Source of the DNA: Candidatus Coxiella mudrowiae
GTDB taxonomy: Bacteria > Pseudomonadota > Gammaproteobacteria > Coxiellales > Coxiellaceae
Direction: 5' to 3'
Assembly: GCA_001077715.1 (NCBI GenBank)
Contig: CP011126.1
Span: 1,488,001-1,552,000, forward strand
Length of the DNA stretch: 64,000 nt
Under the pieces are notes generated by a model. It was not told where the DNA came from. It ran no database searches and saw only the letters and a program-made list of their open reading frames with translations. Below, one piece after another: positions 34,088 to 44,889 of this stretch (the first letter of the stretch is position 1; the number at the start of each line of letters is the position of its first letter). A program made the position numbers and the translations under genes.

Positions 34088-35371
34088 ATGCGACCAGAAA
34101 AAATGAGGTGGAAATTGACCGTATTGATCATTTTCACCGTAGGTCTCGTCCTGTCCGTTTTAATAAGATTGCTTTGGGTTCAGACACCCCCACCCGTCAA
34201 ACAACTTACCCTTAACACTTCTGCTCCGCTTAATGTAAAAAAAATAAACAAACTGGATCTGCAATGGCAAATTATCGTAGTAACACATGGTGATACTTTA
34301 GCGGCTATTTTTAGTCGTTTAAAAATTAACCAAGAAGATTTGGTGCAGCTGCTCAAGCAAAATAAATTTCTGGCTGTGCTTCGTCCTCATGAAAAACTCG
34401 CTTTCCAAACCAATTCTTCTCATCAACTCATGGCACTTCAATATCCACTATCGACAGCTAAGACATTAATTTTTATTCGTCAAGGAAATGACTTTATAAA
34501 GAAAATGAAAACCCAACCCGTTACAACTACCTTGACTTATAAATCAATTGTAATTCAACATTCCATAATTCAAGATGCAAAAAAATCTGGCCTAACTTCT
34601 CGAATGCTTAGCGAATTACAAACTATTTTTGGTGGGAAGATTAATTTTGCGCGTGACCTCCGTCGAGGGGATCGCTTTGATTTTCTGTATCAAGAAGATT
34701 ACATTAATGGAAAGAAATACCGTAATGGCAATATCCTTGCTGCTGAATTCATTCATCGAGGTAAAATAGAGCAAGCCGTTCGGTATACTTATCCTATCGA
34801 TCATACTGCCTATTATAATCCTAATGGTCGTCGCAGTGTGGAAGCGCATTTTCTGCGTGCCCCCCTGGATTATAAACGGATCAGCAGTTACTTCAGCTAT
34901 CATCGCTATGATCCCGTATTACATAAAGTTCGACCTCACCTAGGCGTTGATTTTGCTGCTCCTCTTGGTACACCTATTAAATCTATTGCTGAAGGCCAGA
35001 TCGTCTTTATGGGCCATGACGGCGGCTATGGCAGGACAATTAAGGTAGATTATGGTCACCATTATCTCGCCCTGTATGGACATATGTTGGGATTTGCAAA
35101 ACTTCACCTCAATGAATGGGTGCATAAAGGAGAAATAATTGGATATGTAGGCGAATCGGGTTGGACCACAGGGCCACATCTTCACTTTGGCTTCTATGTC
35201 AATGGTAAACCCCAAAATTGGTTGGCTATGAAACTTCCCACAGACCAAAGCGTTCCCCAAAAATACGAGAAACCTTTTTTGAATACAGCTAAGGAATTGT
35301 TAGCAGAGCTGTATCTGCATCAAGATACTCAATTAGCCGCCAACAATACGAAACTTAAAAATTCAACCTAA
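34088..35371 (+). CDS. M23-family peptidoglycan endopeptidase (MepM-like)
   Basis: This is a zinc metallopeptidase that cuts peptide cross-links in peptidoglycan to allow growth. The 427-aa protein has one N-terminal membrane helix (VLIIFTVGLVLSVLIRLLWV, residues 13-32), an OapA/LysM-like region (VVTHGDTLAAIFSRLKINQE, about residues 65-85) and a C-terminal LytM domain. The zinc ligands are H and D in HLGVDFAAPLGTP and the second H of PHLHF, with YGHMLGF as the conserved active-site histidine segment. The order tyrS, peptidase, anmK is conserved in gammaproteobacteria. The frame is intact, although its neighbour anmK is broken. Confidence 0.92.
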   Translation: MRPEKMRWKLTVLIIFTVGLVLSVLIRLLWVQTPPPVKQLTLNTSAPLNVKKINKLDLQWQIIVVTHGDTLAAIFSRLKINQEDLVQLLKQNKFLAVLRPHEKLAFQTNSSHQLMALQYPLSTAKTLIFIRQGNDFIKKMKTQPVTTTLTYKSIVIQHSIIQDAKKSGLTSRMLSELQTIFGGKINFARDLRRGDRFDFLYQEDYINGKKYRNGNILAAEFIHRGKIEQAVRYTYPIDHTAYYNPNGRRSVEAHFLRAPLDYKRISSYFSYHRYDPVLHKVRPHLGVDFAAPLGTPIKSIAEGQIVFMGHDGGYGRTIKVDYGHHYLALYGHMLGFAKLHLNEWVHKGEIIGYVGESGWTTGPHLHFGFYVNGKPQNWLAMKLPTDQSVPQKYEKPFLNTAKELLAELYLHQDTQLAANNTKLKNST

Positions 35372-35385
35372 ATCTGCAAGTGTGC

Positions 35386-36467
35386 GTGCCACAAGAACCT
35401 TTTTACATCGGCCTTATCTATCCGGCACAAGTTTGGATGCCATTGACGCTGTACTTGTCCAATTCAATCCTCTCCAGCTGGTAGCCAGTCATAGCGAACC
35501 GATTCCTAAAGAAATAAGACAAAACTTGAACCTTCTCTGTTTATTTTCCTCTTGTTCCATTAGTAAACTCATGGAAATTGATGTGGCGCTCGGGCGATTA
35601 TTTTCAGCCACCTCGCTTAACCTCCTAAAAAAGCTTAAGCTTATATTAAATCAAAAGCGATTTACGCTATTGGTAGCCATGGCCAAACAATCCATCATAA
35701 ACCCGAAGGAAATTATCCTTTTACCTTACAACTTGGGGATCCTAATATACAATCGCGACCCTAACAAGAATTACAATGGTGGCTAATTTTCGCTGCCGGA
35801 ACATGGCACTTAGGGGATCAAGCCACACCACTTGCACCTGCTTTCCATAATTTCCTATTTCGGAATACTAAAGAAAACTAACTGGTAGCAAATATTGGGG
35901 GAATTGCTAATCCTACGTTCCTTCCTCAGGATCCTCATCAATCTGTTATAGGTTTTGATACTGGGTCAGGAAAATACTCAGCTTGATGCTTAGTGTGGCC
36001 GGCATTTAAAAAAAAGACTGGGACCACTCTGGGAAGTGGGCAGCAAGCGGCCGCATACAAGAAAAGACTTATTAGAGAGCCTACTTAGCAGACCCCTATT
36101 TTCAACGTTCTTCGCCCAGAAGAAAAATTAATGGGAAGCGATTTTGCCCCAGAAAACATCCAAGCTACTTTAGTGGAACCCACTGCTCGAAGTATTAGTC
36201 AGGCTTACCATCGCTTCTCTTTAAATTCCGGCAGACTATGGTTGTGTGTGGGAGTATCCATAACCACTATCTCCTCGATGATTGAGAGAATTATGTCAAC
36301 CCTTAAGAGTAACCACCACTGAAGAGTCGTGTATATCTCCCGATTGGGTAGAGGTGGTTTGCTTTGCCTGGTTAGCCAGGCAAACTCTAGAAAAGAAAGC
36401 GAGCAACTTACCTAGTGTGACCGAAGCTAAAAAAACGGCTATTTTAGGAGAAGTCTATTGGGCCTGA
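35386..36467 (+). pseudogene. anmK: Anhydro-N-acetylmuramic acid kinase, pseudogene
   Basis: AnmK phosphorylates anhMurNAc during peptidoglycan recycling. A GTG at 35386 starts VPQEPFYIGLI. A frameshift follows at once, and the next frame gives SGTSLDAIDAVLVQF (the GTSxDG-type phosphate motif). Later fragments are VANIGGIANPTF, VIGFDTGSGK, RPEEKLMGSDFAPENIQATL and EVVCFAWLARQTLEKKASNL then PSVTEAKKTAILGEVYW near the end, all in family order. I count at least five frame breaks. It begins 15 bp after the M23 peptidase gene. Confidence 0.85.
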
Positions 36468-36509
36468 AAGCTTAGCTAAGCCGTTGTTTCTTCATTTCAA
36501 TTAAATCTC

Positions 36510-37155
36510 TTATATAGAGGCGAAAGCTCTTTTAAGGTTCGAACAATATAATTTTTCTGGTAAAGGAAGTCCTCTTGCATCGGTATCGGTAAGCATTGCT
36601 TCAAAGGCTTCTTTATTTTTATATAAGGAAAAAGGTTGATACACCCTTTTAGTTAAGGGCAATATCTCCTTTATTTGACGATTCCACAAAGACCCAAAGA
36701 GTAGAATATCTTTCCCACAAATCCTTCTCCGGCACTCAAGGTGTTCACAATAACAATCCATGGAAAAAAGAAGATTTAATACGCTGTAATCACAAGTTAT
36801 CTCTTCACCCGCTCGGATGTCTCTTCTAATAGCAACTTCAATTTCAGGACCCACTCCTCGAAAATTAGGTTGACACCGCATAGTTCATTTAGCGCCAAAG
36901 TCCCAACAGAAGTATGAACGCCCCTTCTACATTGATGTAGGCATTTTATATAAAATCTTCCGATAATCAGGAGGAATTTTCTTAATGCTGTCTAAATGCT
37001 GTCTAAATGCTGTCTATTGAATATTCTCTATCGAGGTGACTAAAGGTCCATACTGGTGGTGTGGTGTGCCACGAGGTATTTTTTTGCGTAACAAAAACAC
37101 CATGACCGATTGTTTCATTAATATATTTAAGTTCAGTATTTGGATGTATCATCAT
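36510..37155 (-). pseudogene. SET-domain protein (lysine methyltransferase-like), pseudogene
   Basis: From an ATG at 37155 the minus strand reads MMIHPNTELKYINETIGHGV then FVTQK, and in the next frame IPRGTPHHQYG, the start of a SET domain (GxGVFxxxxIPxGT). The 3' part is open for 123 codons: MRCQPNFRGVGPEIEVAIRR, DIRAGEEITCDYS (catalytic-site ExTxDY) and a post-SET-like CYCEHLECRRRICG. Shifts separate the halves. SET proteins in intracellular bacteria can be host-directed methyltransferases, but the substrate here is unknown. A 16-bp tandem triplication covers its ribosome binding site region and an 11-bp triplication sits in the gene. Confidence 0.75.
36985..37017. repeat. 11-bp tandem repeat, 3 copies
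   Basis: ATGCTGTCTAA at 36985, 36996 and 37007 (last base changed in the third), inside the SET-domain pseudogene. Confidence 0.9.
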
Positions 37156-37203
37156 CCCTTACTTTCTTCTGCCCTTACTTTCTTCTGCCCTTACTTTCTT
37201 CTG
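37156..37203. repeat. 16-bp perfect tandem triplication
   Basis: CCCTTACTTTCTTCTG repeats exactly three times, ending one base upstream of the SET-gene start codon. On the sense strand each copy contains AAGTAAGGG, a possible ribosome binding site. Confidence 0.93.
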
Positions 37204-37279
37204 TTAGATTGATTTTTAAAATTAAACAAATTTTGTAAAAAGTTATGACATTAATCAAGTCATTTTTTCAGGAGAAAGC

Positions 37280-38140
37280 CATCACTGTTTGCAGCAACGC
37301 AAAACATAGATCACTTTAACCGTTGGGCTTGAAAGATAGGCCTCCAGGTATTGAGCAATAAGCTCATCAACCACACACTTCTTTGCCAAAGAAGCATATC
37401 TAAAAATTAAGTTCTTTCCACTCCACAACGCAAATCCTAGATGAGAGATATTCAAATTGGTGCCAATTTTATCTCGCATATCCTAATTAAAGCAAACAAT
37501 TTCAATAATCGAACCATAATTTGTTTAAATAACATATCTCTTCGTGCATCATCCAACAATTTCTTTAAGGAAAGATAAGGTAATCGACTCTTTTCTAATT
37601 TAACTTGAGAGGAAAAGGCTTGCGGTTTTTTTAGTAAAGCTCGTCCATCAGAATCTGAAATTGGCTTCAATAATTTAATATCAGCCAAAGTACGATGTTT
37701 AAACCAATTAGGTCAATCAATGAATGCCTCAGCTATTTCACAATGGGGTGGATCCTCTATATCTTTAATATCGCTGCTTATATCTTAATTAGCTGATTTT
37801 TTTGCGTTCTGAATATTCGGAGTCGACACTGGTGAAGTGAAATCGATTTTCGTAACAAGGAATGGCATTATAATAATTAAAAGCCAGAATGTTTCAGAGA
37901 AAATCATCTTTTTTCTGACAGAGCTAGGGGTAGGGTAGGGCACAGACTGTATTCACAAGCGTCAAACAATCAAAATAATCCGTTCGATACAAGGGAGTTT
38001 GATACAAGGGAGTTTCGTCAAACTGTCCCTCTTCCCCTTCACCTAAAGCACCTGGAAGATAGGGTTTTCCCAAAAACTGATTACTAATAAAGACAATTCG
38101 TTTATCTAAACTTTGCAATTTTAACGAATGCAATTCGCCT
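37280..38140 (-). pseudogene. DUF1460 (N-acetylmuramoyl-L-alanine amidase-like) protein, pseudogene
   Basis: The 5' part (38133-37924) reads RIVFISNQFLGKPYLPGALG then EGEEGQFDETPLYQTPLYRT and DYFDCLTLVNTV. The FDCLT motif holds the nucleophile cysteine of this NlpC/P60-related family. The 3' parts are PYLSLKKLLDDARRDMLFKQ and, after a frameshift near 37470, NISHLGFALWSGKNLIFRYA and SLAKKCVVDELIAQYLEAY, SSPTVKVIYV, as at the end of the family. The middle is out of frame. A 15-bp in-frame duplication adds PLYQT next to the conserved PLYRTD. The former role was probably cutting peptidoglycan stem peptides. Confidence 0.75.
37986..38015. repeat. 15-bp in-frame duplication in the DUF1460 pseudogene
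   Basis: GATACAAGGGAGTTT occurs at 37986-38000 and 38001-38015, duplicating five residues (PLYQT/PLYRT on the minus strand). Confidence 0.92.
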
Positions 38141-38269
38141 AAAATATTAACGATTATATTATCGTAATCGCACTATAATAAGGAGAAATTATTTTAATGC
38201 TGTTTATATCTTTTATTATAAAAAAATTATGCGAGGTGCATAATTCCCTTCTTACGTTATAATCTCAGC

Positions 38270-38990
38270 ATGATCACGTTGGACCATGTTACTAAAGCTT
38301 ATCCCGGTATTTCTACCTTAGCCATGGATAATGTTTCTTTTAAAGTGAAAGATGGCGAAATCTTAGTTTTATTAGGCTCCTCCGGAAGCGGAAAAACTAC
38401 CTTAATGAAAATGATAAATCAATTGATCGAGCAATTGATCGAGCCAACGCGTAAGTAGGATCAAGATTGATGGCAAAGATATTATTCAATACGAACTCAG
38501 TCTCTTAGGTCGATCGATTGGTTACGTTTTCCAACAAATAGGGCTCTTTCCTCATATGACGGTGGGGAAAATATAACCACCCTTTTAAAGCTGATACATG
38601 TTCCCAAGAAAAAACGTATTGAACAAGATTATGAGTTATTGGATCTCGTCCACTTAGACCACCAAAAATTCACCACCCGGTACCCCGATGAATTATCTGG
38701 GGGAGGCAGTAGCAGCGTGTAGGCGTTGCCCAAGCATTAGCGGCTGATCCTTGAATACTTATTGATGGATGAACCGTCTGGTGCTCGATGCTATGACTCA
38801 CTCGGCTTTACAAGATGAGATGATCTATCTCAATGAAAAACTCGGAAAAACCATTATTTTCGTCACCCACAATATTTTCGAAGGATTTCGCATCGCAGAC
38901 CGCATCGCTGTTATGCATAATGGGAAACTCGATCATAATAGGTACTAAAACCGAACTTGTTACCAATCCCGCAACCGAATTTGTTGCATA
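38270..38990 (+). pseudogene. Osmoprotectant/glycine-betaine ABC transporter ATP-binding subunit, pseudogene
   Basis: It opens MITLDHVTKAYPGISTLAMD, with Walker A GSSGSGKTTLMK near residue 37. A 12-bp duplication then gives NQLIEQLIEP and a shift follows. Later frames give SLLGRSIGYVFQQIGLFPHM (Q-loop), LDLVHLDHQKF, YPDELSGG (signature), a damaged Walker B (LLMDEPSG) and KTIIFVTHNIFEGFRIADRI (H-switch), then AVMHNGK. This is the OpuCA/ProV order. The three subunits follow one another, and all are broken. Confidence 0.8.
38420..38443. repeat. 12-bp in-frame duplication in the ATP-binding subunit
   Basis: CAATTGATCGAG occurs at 38420-38431 and 38432-38443, giving the repeated residues QLIEQLIE just after Walker A. 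Confidence 0.92.
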
Positions 38991-39009
38991 ACTTGTTAAA
39001 CTACCGGAG

Positions 39010-39662
39010 CAACAAATGGAACATCTGGACAGGAGTTCACGATAAGCGCTTTGGGGATCAAATTATTAGAACATATTTATTTAGCTTTATCCGCTATTTT
39101 CGCAGCCATCCTTATTGGCATTCCTTTGGGGATATTAATTTTAAATCGCACAATTTTTCAAAATATTATTTTAGGAATGGCTAGCATTTTCTAAACGATC
39201 CCTAGCCTTGCTTTACTCGCTTTTTTAATTCCATTTTTAGGAATTGGTTTTAAGCCCACTATTGTCGCCCTAATCGTTTACACTTTATTGCCAATCACTC
39301 GTAACATTTATATCAGTTTGTTAGGGGTCCCTTCTGAAAGCGTTGAAGCCGGCTTGCACGATGGGTTTTACTCTCTGGCAGCGCCTCCGTTTGGTGGAAT
39401 TGCCGCTAGTCCTTCTTCCCGTCTCATCGTAGGGGGGATTCCAACGGCAACTGCAATGACCATTGGGATTACTACCATTGCAGCGTTTATTGGCGCAGGT
39501 GGTTTAGGAGATTTTATCACCCAAGACTTATCGTTAAACAATATTTGCCTTATCTTACTCGGCGCTATTCCTGCGGCTTTATTAGCTGTTGCGTTAGATT
39601 TCATCATTGGCTATATCGAAACTTCACTCTCGCATCGTCCTTGTATCTTCAACGCAAGATAA
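39010..39662 (+). pseudogene. Osmoprotectant ABC transporter permease, pseudogene
   Basis: Fragments are HIYLALSAIFAAILIGIPLG, ILGMASIF then a stop (TAA at 39193), SLALLAFLIPFLGIGFKPTI, and LPITRNIYISLLGVPSESVE. Then follow GIPTATAMTIGITTIAAFIG and AGGLGDFITQDLSL, which is the EAA-loop and C-terminal part of OpuCB/OpuCD-type permeases. Residues near 39370 (GFYSLAAPPFGG) differ from the usual MG.T..Q.L. EAA sequence, probably by shifts. It immediately follows the ATPase gene. Confidence 0.75.
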
Positions 39663-39847
39663 TGAAATATAAAAAAATAAAATTAACTATTATTTTTGTG
39701 ATTTTGTTTACCTTAATCTACTTAATTGTTAGATCAGTATCGGCTCTACTTTTCAAAAATCGAAAAAATACAATTATTATTGCCACTAAAAATTTTTCTG
39801 AACAATATATACTCGGCAATATAATGGCTGATATTATTAAATTATGA
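39662..39847 (+). pseudogene. Osmoprotectant substrate-binding protein, N-terminal remnant
   Basis: The ATG overlaps the permease stop (TAATG). The 61-residue product has a signal or anchor (LTIIFVILFTLIYLIVRSVS) and then IIIATKNFSEQYILGNIMAD, the conserved start of OpuCC/ProX-type binding proteins (TKNFTEQ). It ends at a TGA after ADIIKL, and an unrelated inverted kinase pseudogene follows, so some 200 residues have been lost by deletion or rearrangement. Confidence 0.7.
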
Positions 39848-40618
39848 ACTAAATTAGCTATTAAATAGGACTCCATTTCATAAATAGGTACTCCTATGTA
39901 CAACATTAGTACTATAGCATATGCAATTGCGTATCGGCTCTCCCACCCAATATTTTCTAAGTACAGCCGTAAGTGACCTGTGGTATTAAATTGCTCCCGA
40001 ACAAGATTGTGTTTCCTACCTAAAACAAATTGTTTGATGTGATTGCTACACCGCCGATAGCCTGCTAAACTTTCAATCATTTCCTAAAAGATATTAATGA
40101 GATCATAAACATCCTGCTAGATTTTACTTTTCGTGGAAGGAACCCAAATGCAGCAAATCGATTAAATGCACCTTAAAACCTGGACTTTTTTCTTAATCAT
40201 GATCTTATAGAAATGAATATAGCCATGATATGCTACATGAAAATGAATTTGTTCTACTCCTTGAATCAAGGCATATAATAAATGAAGAGCCTCAAAAGGC
40301 AGTAAGCGTTTCCCTTTTTGACGAGCAGTGTAGCCTGAAAGCACTTCTCCATCTACAAAATTTAAAGCAAAAAAATTCATTTTTTTGCTTTAAATAAATG
40401 ACATCACGAAAATGACATTGAATAACGATCGGACATTTGCTTAATTTATAGAGCTTTTTAGCATAATGAATGTAGGTTCTTTCACCGTTAGCCTTTCAGC
40501 GATAAAATAATTTAGCTGCCCGAATGATACCGGTTTTTCATTCCTCGACTTTATAAACTTCACCTTTCCACCCGGAACCCAAATACTTTAACACTCGATA
40601 GTACCCTCCTAGGATCAT
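39848..40618 (-). pseudogene. Serine/threonine protein kinase-like protein, pseudogene
   Basis: From an ATG at 40618 the minus strand reads MILGGYYRVLKYLGSGWKGE then VYKVEE, a stop, GIIRAAKLFY. This is a kinase glycine-rich loop (GSGWKGEVY) and a VAIK-like lysine. Next come SKCPIVIQCHFRD, NEFFALNFVDGEVLSGYTAR, LLPFEALHLLYALIQGVEQI and then YHGYIHFYKIMIKKK where a kinase would have HGDIHxDNI, so the catalytic Asp is gone. The 3' part has LAGYRRCSNHIKQFVLGRKH. Several stops and shifts are present. Eukaryote-like kinases are common effectors in Legionellales; this role is inference. Confidence 0.7.
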
Positions 40619-40822
40619 CCATCCCCCTAAAAACCTGAAAAATTAGGTGTAAATCAAGAAACTTATGTTACAGAGAGAAATAAGAGGTAGCAATAGCAAG
40701 TACAAAAAAATGCCTCAAAAAAAGTTTAAAACTAGCACTAATTTGCGCCCGAAGTCCAACCAAATCCTGGATAATAGAAGTTACTGACATTTTGCTAGAT
40801 TGTGATTTAGGGATTTTATGCC

Positions 40823-41800
40823 ATGGACTCAGGAAGAATCAACTCTTTCTTCGATCAATACTTTAATGAAGCGATTAAGAGAGTAATTGACGCGAGATTG
40901 CCACCCCATTTAACCTATCTTCTCTCGAGAAATCACGATATCTCTGATTCCCTAAAACAAAAAATACAAACCACTCAAAAAGAACTGCAGGAAGAACGGA
41001 GGCGAATACGGTTAGCACAACTTCCCGTCCGAAGTGAAAATGAAAGCTAGTAAGCCAAACTGCTTTATCAATTAGGTATTTACCATCATCTTATCGAAAA
41101 CCCAATCGCTTACGCCTATTATAATGAAGCCATTAAGCCATTAATTTAAATTACCCTCCCGCAATACGTATCCTTGGTTCCCTCTTATCAACTACGGAAA
41201 AATTCGCCCAATCAAAGATAATGATTATCTCTCTGCTTACACCAACTTGTGAATGGCAGTTACTTTAAGTGATACCAAAGCGATGGTAGACCTCGCCAGG
41301 ATGTATGAAGGAGGTGATTTGCAGCAATTAGTGAGTTATTTACAAAATTATGAGGCTGCTAGGAGCTTGCTTAATCAAGCCGCCTCTTTAAACGAACCCT
41401 TAGTACGAACAGAACTCGCCTTAATAGAATTAAATTGGTACGAAGCAGAAGAATGGTCGGAAATGGTTGTTAAACCAGAAAATTATTAAAAATTATACAC
41501 TTATTAGATAAAGCTACTCAGCGAAACGAACCGAATGCAATGGTTTTTCGCGCTCTAATATACGAATCGGGGTATGAAGTTAATAATCAGTCTAATTACA
41601 CTGCAGCTATTCACTTGTTTGAAAGGGCCATCCAGTTAGATTCCCTAGATGCTGATAATTCAGCGAGCAAGAATGTATTATCAGGGGCATGGAACATGGA
41701 ACTCCAGACGGATAGCCTGACATCATCAATGCCATCATTCTTTACGAACGACTCTACTCACCTTAGACAACTCAACAGAGATAATATCTAGAATACTCTG
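40823..41800 (+). pseudogene. Sel1/TPR-like repeat protein, pseudogene
   Basis: Start MDSGRINSFFDQYFNEAIKR at 40823, a coiled-coil segment (KQKIQTTQKELQEERRRIRL), then a stop at 41048. Next come KLLYQLGIYHHLIENPIAYA (helical repeat), MVDLARMYEGGDLQQLVSYL then NYEAARSLLNQAASLNEPLV, and ALIYESGYEVNNQSNYTAAI with HLFERAIQLDSLDADN. The A..LY..G.....Y..A...L..A pattern resembles Sel1 or TPR repeats, often in host-interaction proteins. At least four frame breaks are present. It may extend to 42313. Confidence 0.5.
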
Positions 41801-42088
41801 GTAGCTGTTACGGTAATATTTAGAGAGAATTTCACTAGTGACATAGCACTGTGTTTACTCGATAGTTTGTGGGATCAACTAATCAGGGATATTTCTTTAT
41901 CTTGAAGTACTTCTAAAATTCTTATAAAAAAATTTCCAGAAGTACTTATTTAAAATCAAAAGCAAAACAGATATTGATCTTCTGGAATGTATAACTACAC
42001 CGAAACACCCTATCCGAAATTTGTTGGATAAATTTAATCAAGCGAAAGTGGCTTTAAAAGAAATTAAAAATAAATTACTAAGTATATT

Positions 42089-42313
42089 ATGAATTTAAAA
42101 GCCTTCCGGATATTTCTCTTAGACACGCACCAAAAGAACTCTAGCTTATATAAATTTTTTGATACCAAAAATTTTAATCTCCATGAGCTATCTCCTCTTA
42201 TTTCAAGTTATCTTTTTGACACACCAACCGCTAAAAAACCAACACAAAGAAAAAAGCAGGAAGATGAAAAATCTTCACCACCACCACTAACAAGGCTCAC
42301 CCAAAAGAAATAA
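42089..42313 (+). pseudogene. Short hypothetical fragment, possibly the tail of the Sel1/TPR gene
   Basis: A 74-codon open stretch (MNLKAFRIFLLDTHQKNSSL, LHELSPLISSYLFDTPTAKK, ending with a Lys/Gln-rich tail). Upstream, RNLLDKFNQAKVALKEIKNK is in another frame. I recognise no family. It is probably a 3' remnant rather than a gene. Confidence 0.3.
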
Positions 42314-43112
42314 TTTATCGACCAGAAGAAACGATGTGTTACTTCTTAGATTCAGACTTTTTAATAATTTCAATTTAATAATTTCGATTCTATTTAAAAT
42401 AGAAATTAAAGATTTTTTATTTTCACAATTGAATTTGATTTTGATATTCTAAATATAAAATTCTATTGTACGAACGGATAATGAAAGTAGTTCAACAATT
42501 GATTCGTAATACTGTTCTCCTACTAAATAAGGTAGCAATCTCAAATTCTAGCGAGGTTAAATAAACTTCAGAATCCGCTTCCCTCAAATAATATCGTTCC
42601 AAATAATATCATTTTTGAATTAAAGACCTTGAATGAGTCTTTTTTTTTATTTTATTTTTTAGTAGAAGATCAGTTAGATAGAAGGTCAGTCAAAGAAGTT
42701 TCTTTTTGATTAAGAAGAGTCCTGATCCACAGGTTAAGCTTATTATCCTCATATAACCTCCTTCAAGGTTCTATTACTTTTGTTGAGATTCTAAAGCATG
42801 ATTCAAATAATCTATCCCAGTTCTAATCCACTTCTATCCTAGTCTTGTCCTAAAGCTTAATAAATAGAACCTTAAATATGAGCGATGAATTGACATATGT
42901 ATTATTATTAGTCATAGCTTACTAAGCTCGATTTCTTCCCTCAGAAAAAAAACTAAAATCAATCTATTCTCAGATTAGGCTAAACTATGAAATATTACAT
43001 ATAAAAAATAATAAAGTCAATAGCAGATATCTATGTTCAAAAAAGTAAATTGAATCTCCAAAATTGCTTAAAATTTTAAATTAAAAATAAAGACAGTATT
43101 TTATAATGGAGC
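42314..43112. other. AT-rich spacer, nothing recognisable
   Basis: No open stretch with coding character and no RNA gene; it contains poly-T and poly-A runs. Confidence 0.5.
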
Positions 43113-43700
43113 ATGAAGTATTCAGATTTATCCAAGGAAGTTGGACTTTCTTCTTTCACTATTAATCACTTGGTTACTGGGAAATCCAATCGCCCTCATG
43201 TAAGTTCCTTAAAGCCTATCTCTGATTTTTTTAACATTTCAATCGAGCAAATCAAAGAGGAGATAATATTTTTTTTCAAGAAACACTTTTTGACTATTCA
43301 TTATCAACTAGAAAATTTATAAAAATTCCTTTACTGGAATGAGTAGAATTTCCTTATACCACTGAAAAAATAGTATCACGAACTATCATTTCATAAAACG
43401 ATTTATCGCCTGAGTATTTTTAAATTTCTATGAACAATTCTTTCATGGAACCTCAATTCTCAAAAGGTAGTATTTTAACTCTAGATCCAAATAGATAAGC
43501 CTTTGATCAAAGTTATATACTTGTACGTTTAAAGGAAAGAAAATTATTTATTTTCAACAACTTATAATAGACACAGAATATATGTTTCTAAAACCTTTAA
43601 ATCCCGATTTAAATATATTTAATAATATTTCTCAAAGAAAAGGATGAATTAATAGCTACTCTAGTTAAAGCTAGATATATTTATAATGAAAATTATGGAA
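43113..43700 (+). pseudogene. XRE-family regulator with S24 (LexA/cI-like) domain, pseudogene
   Basis: The N-terminal 69 codons read MKYSDLSKEVGLSSFTINHL then VTGKSNRPHVSSLKPISDFF and NISIEQIKEE, a Cro/cI helix-turn-helix. After a stop, other frames give EWVEFPYT-like and GSILTLDPNR, then SYILVRLKERKLFIF and QLIIDTEYMFLKPLNPDLNI, the S24 peptidase fold of phage-type repressors. No phage genes lie nearby. Several frame breaks inactivate it. The HTH part alone could still be made, but its function would be doubtful. Confidence 0.6.
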
Positions 43701-43744
43701 ATTTGATAATTAAATTTTTAGAAAATATATTTTTTCATTTTTTA

Positions 43745-44889
43745 GAAAAATTAAATCTTTAGTATCAATTTTTGAAAAAAGTCGTCTATATAATATAGCT
43801 ATCAAATAATTTCAATTTAAAAAGATAACAAGAATAATTATGCCATATCTATTCAAATAACAAAAAAGCTAAATATTTAAAATAAATTCTGAATAAATTC
43901 TTTCGGATAACAATATGACCGATTCTTTTTTTCAGAAAGATGTAAGAATTTTAACTTACTTTAGATACCATAATATCAATATTCCAAAATACAAAATTTT
44001 AGCAAAGCAACTACTCCAAAAGAATAAAAAATTAGTATTTAGATTCAAGAATTGGTAAAAAAGAAGTTTTTGATTCAGAAAACTAATAAAATAATTTTTA
44101 ATAAAAGAAAATATTTTTTTAAACTTAATTAGAAAGACTTTTATCTATTTTAATATAAATTGTCTTAAAAATTATCTTTTGTTGATAGATATAAAAAATA
44201 AGCTATTACAAAATAATAAAGAAAATTTTAAAAATTATTTAAATTATAATTATTTTAAAAATAAATTCAGTAGAAAATATTTAAGTATAATAAAATAGAA
44301 AAGATTTATATAAAAAATTAACTGAATTTAAAATCATTAATTCCTTGATTCATCTTTATCTAAAAAGGTTTTATATTATACTGAATTACAAATCAAGATT
44401 TCCAAACAATGCTTCTACTCTTTAATAAATTCAAAAATAACAATTTTTTTTCCTTTTACAGAAAATTTAATTCTATTAATTGAAGAAGATTTAAAAAAAA
44501 ATCAATATTTTCTCTTAAAGAAAAATATGCGAACGTTAAAAAAACAAGATAAGCTAATACGATAACAATAAAAAATTATAACTACTTTTTAGTCAGATAG
44601 TTTAAAACACATATAAAACTATTCGATTTTTAATTTTCTTTTTAAGAAATCACTATATTATCTAACCATACTCTAAAAAGACTTTATCGAGAACTTTTTA
44701 TTTAATATATATATAGAATTTATACTAAAATAATAAAACGAATCTTTCTCAATTTTTAAATAGATTTAGTTAATTTAGATTTAATCTCATTTTTACATTT
44801 GAGAAAATTTTTTTCTGAGAAGAAGAAAGGATCTTCTTATATAAAGACTCTTTAGATAACATCCTATAAATTATGAGGGGATTTATGGA
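43745..44889. other. Very AT-rich desert, nothing recognisable
   Basis: About 1.1 kb of very AT-rich, low-complexity sequence with poly-A/T runs and no coding or RNA signal that I can support. Confidence 0.6.

Noticed and set aside
34616-35260. Minus-strand frames inside the M23 peptidase gene
   Set aside because: Shadows; the + strand product has complete catalytic motifs.
43113-43700. Prophage, suggested by a cI-like XRE/S24 regulator
   Set aside because: No integrase, structural phage genes or attachment repeats are visible nearby.
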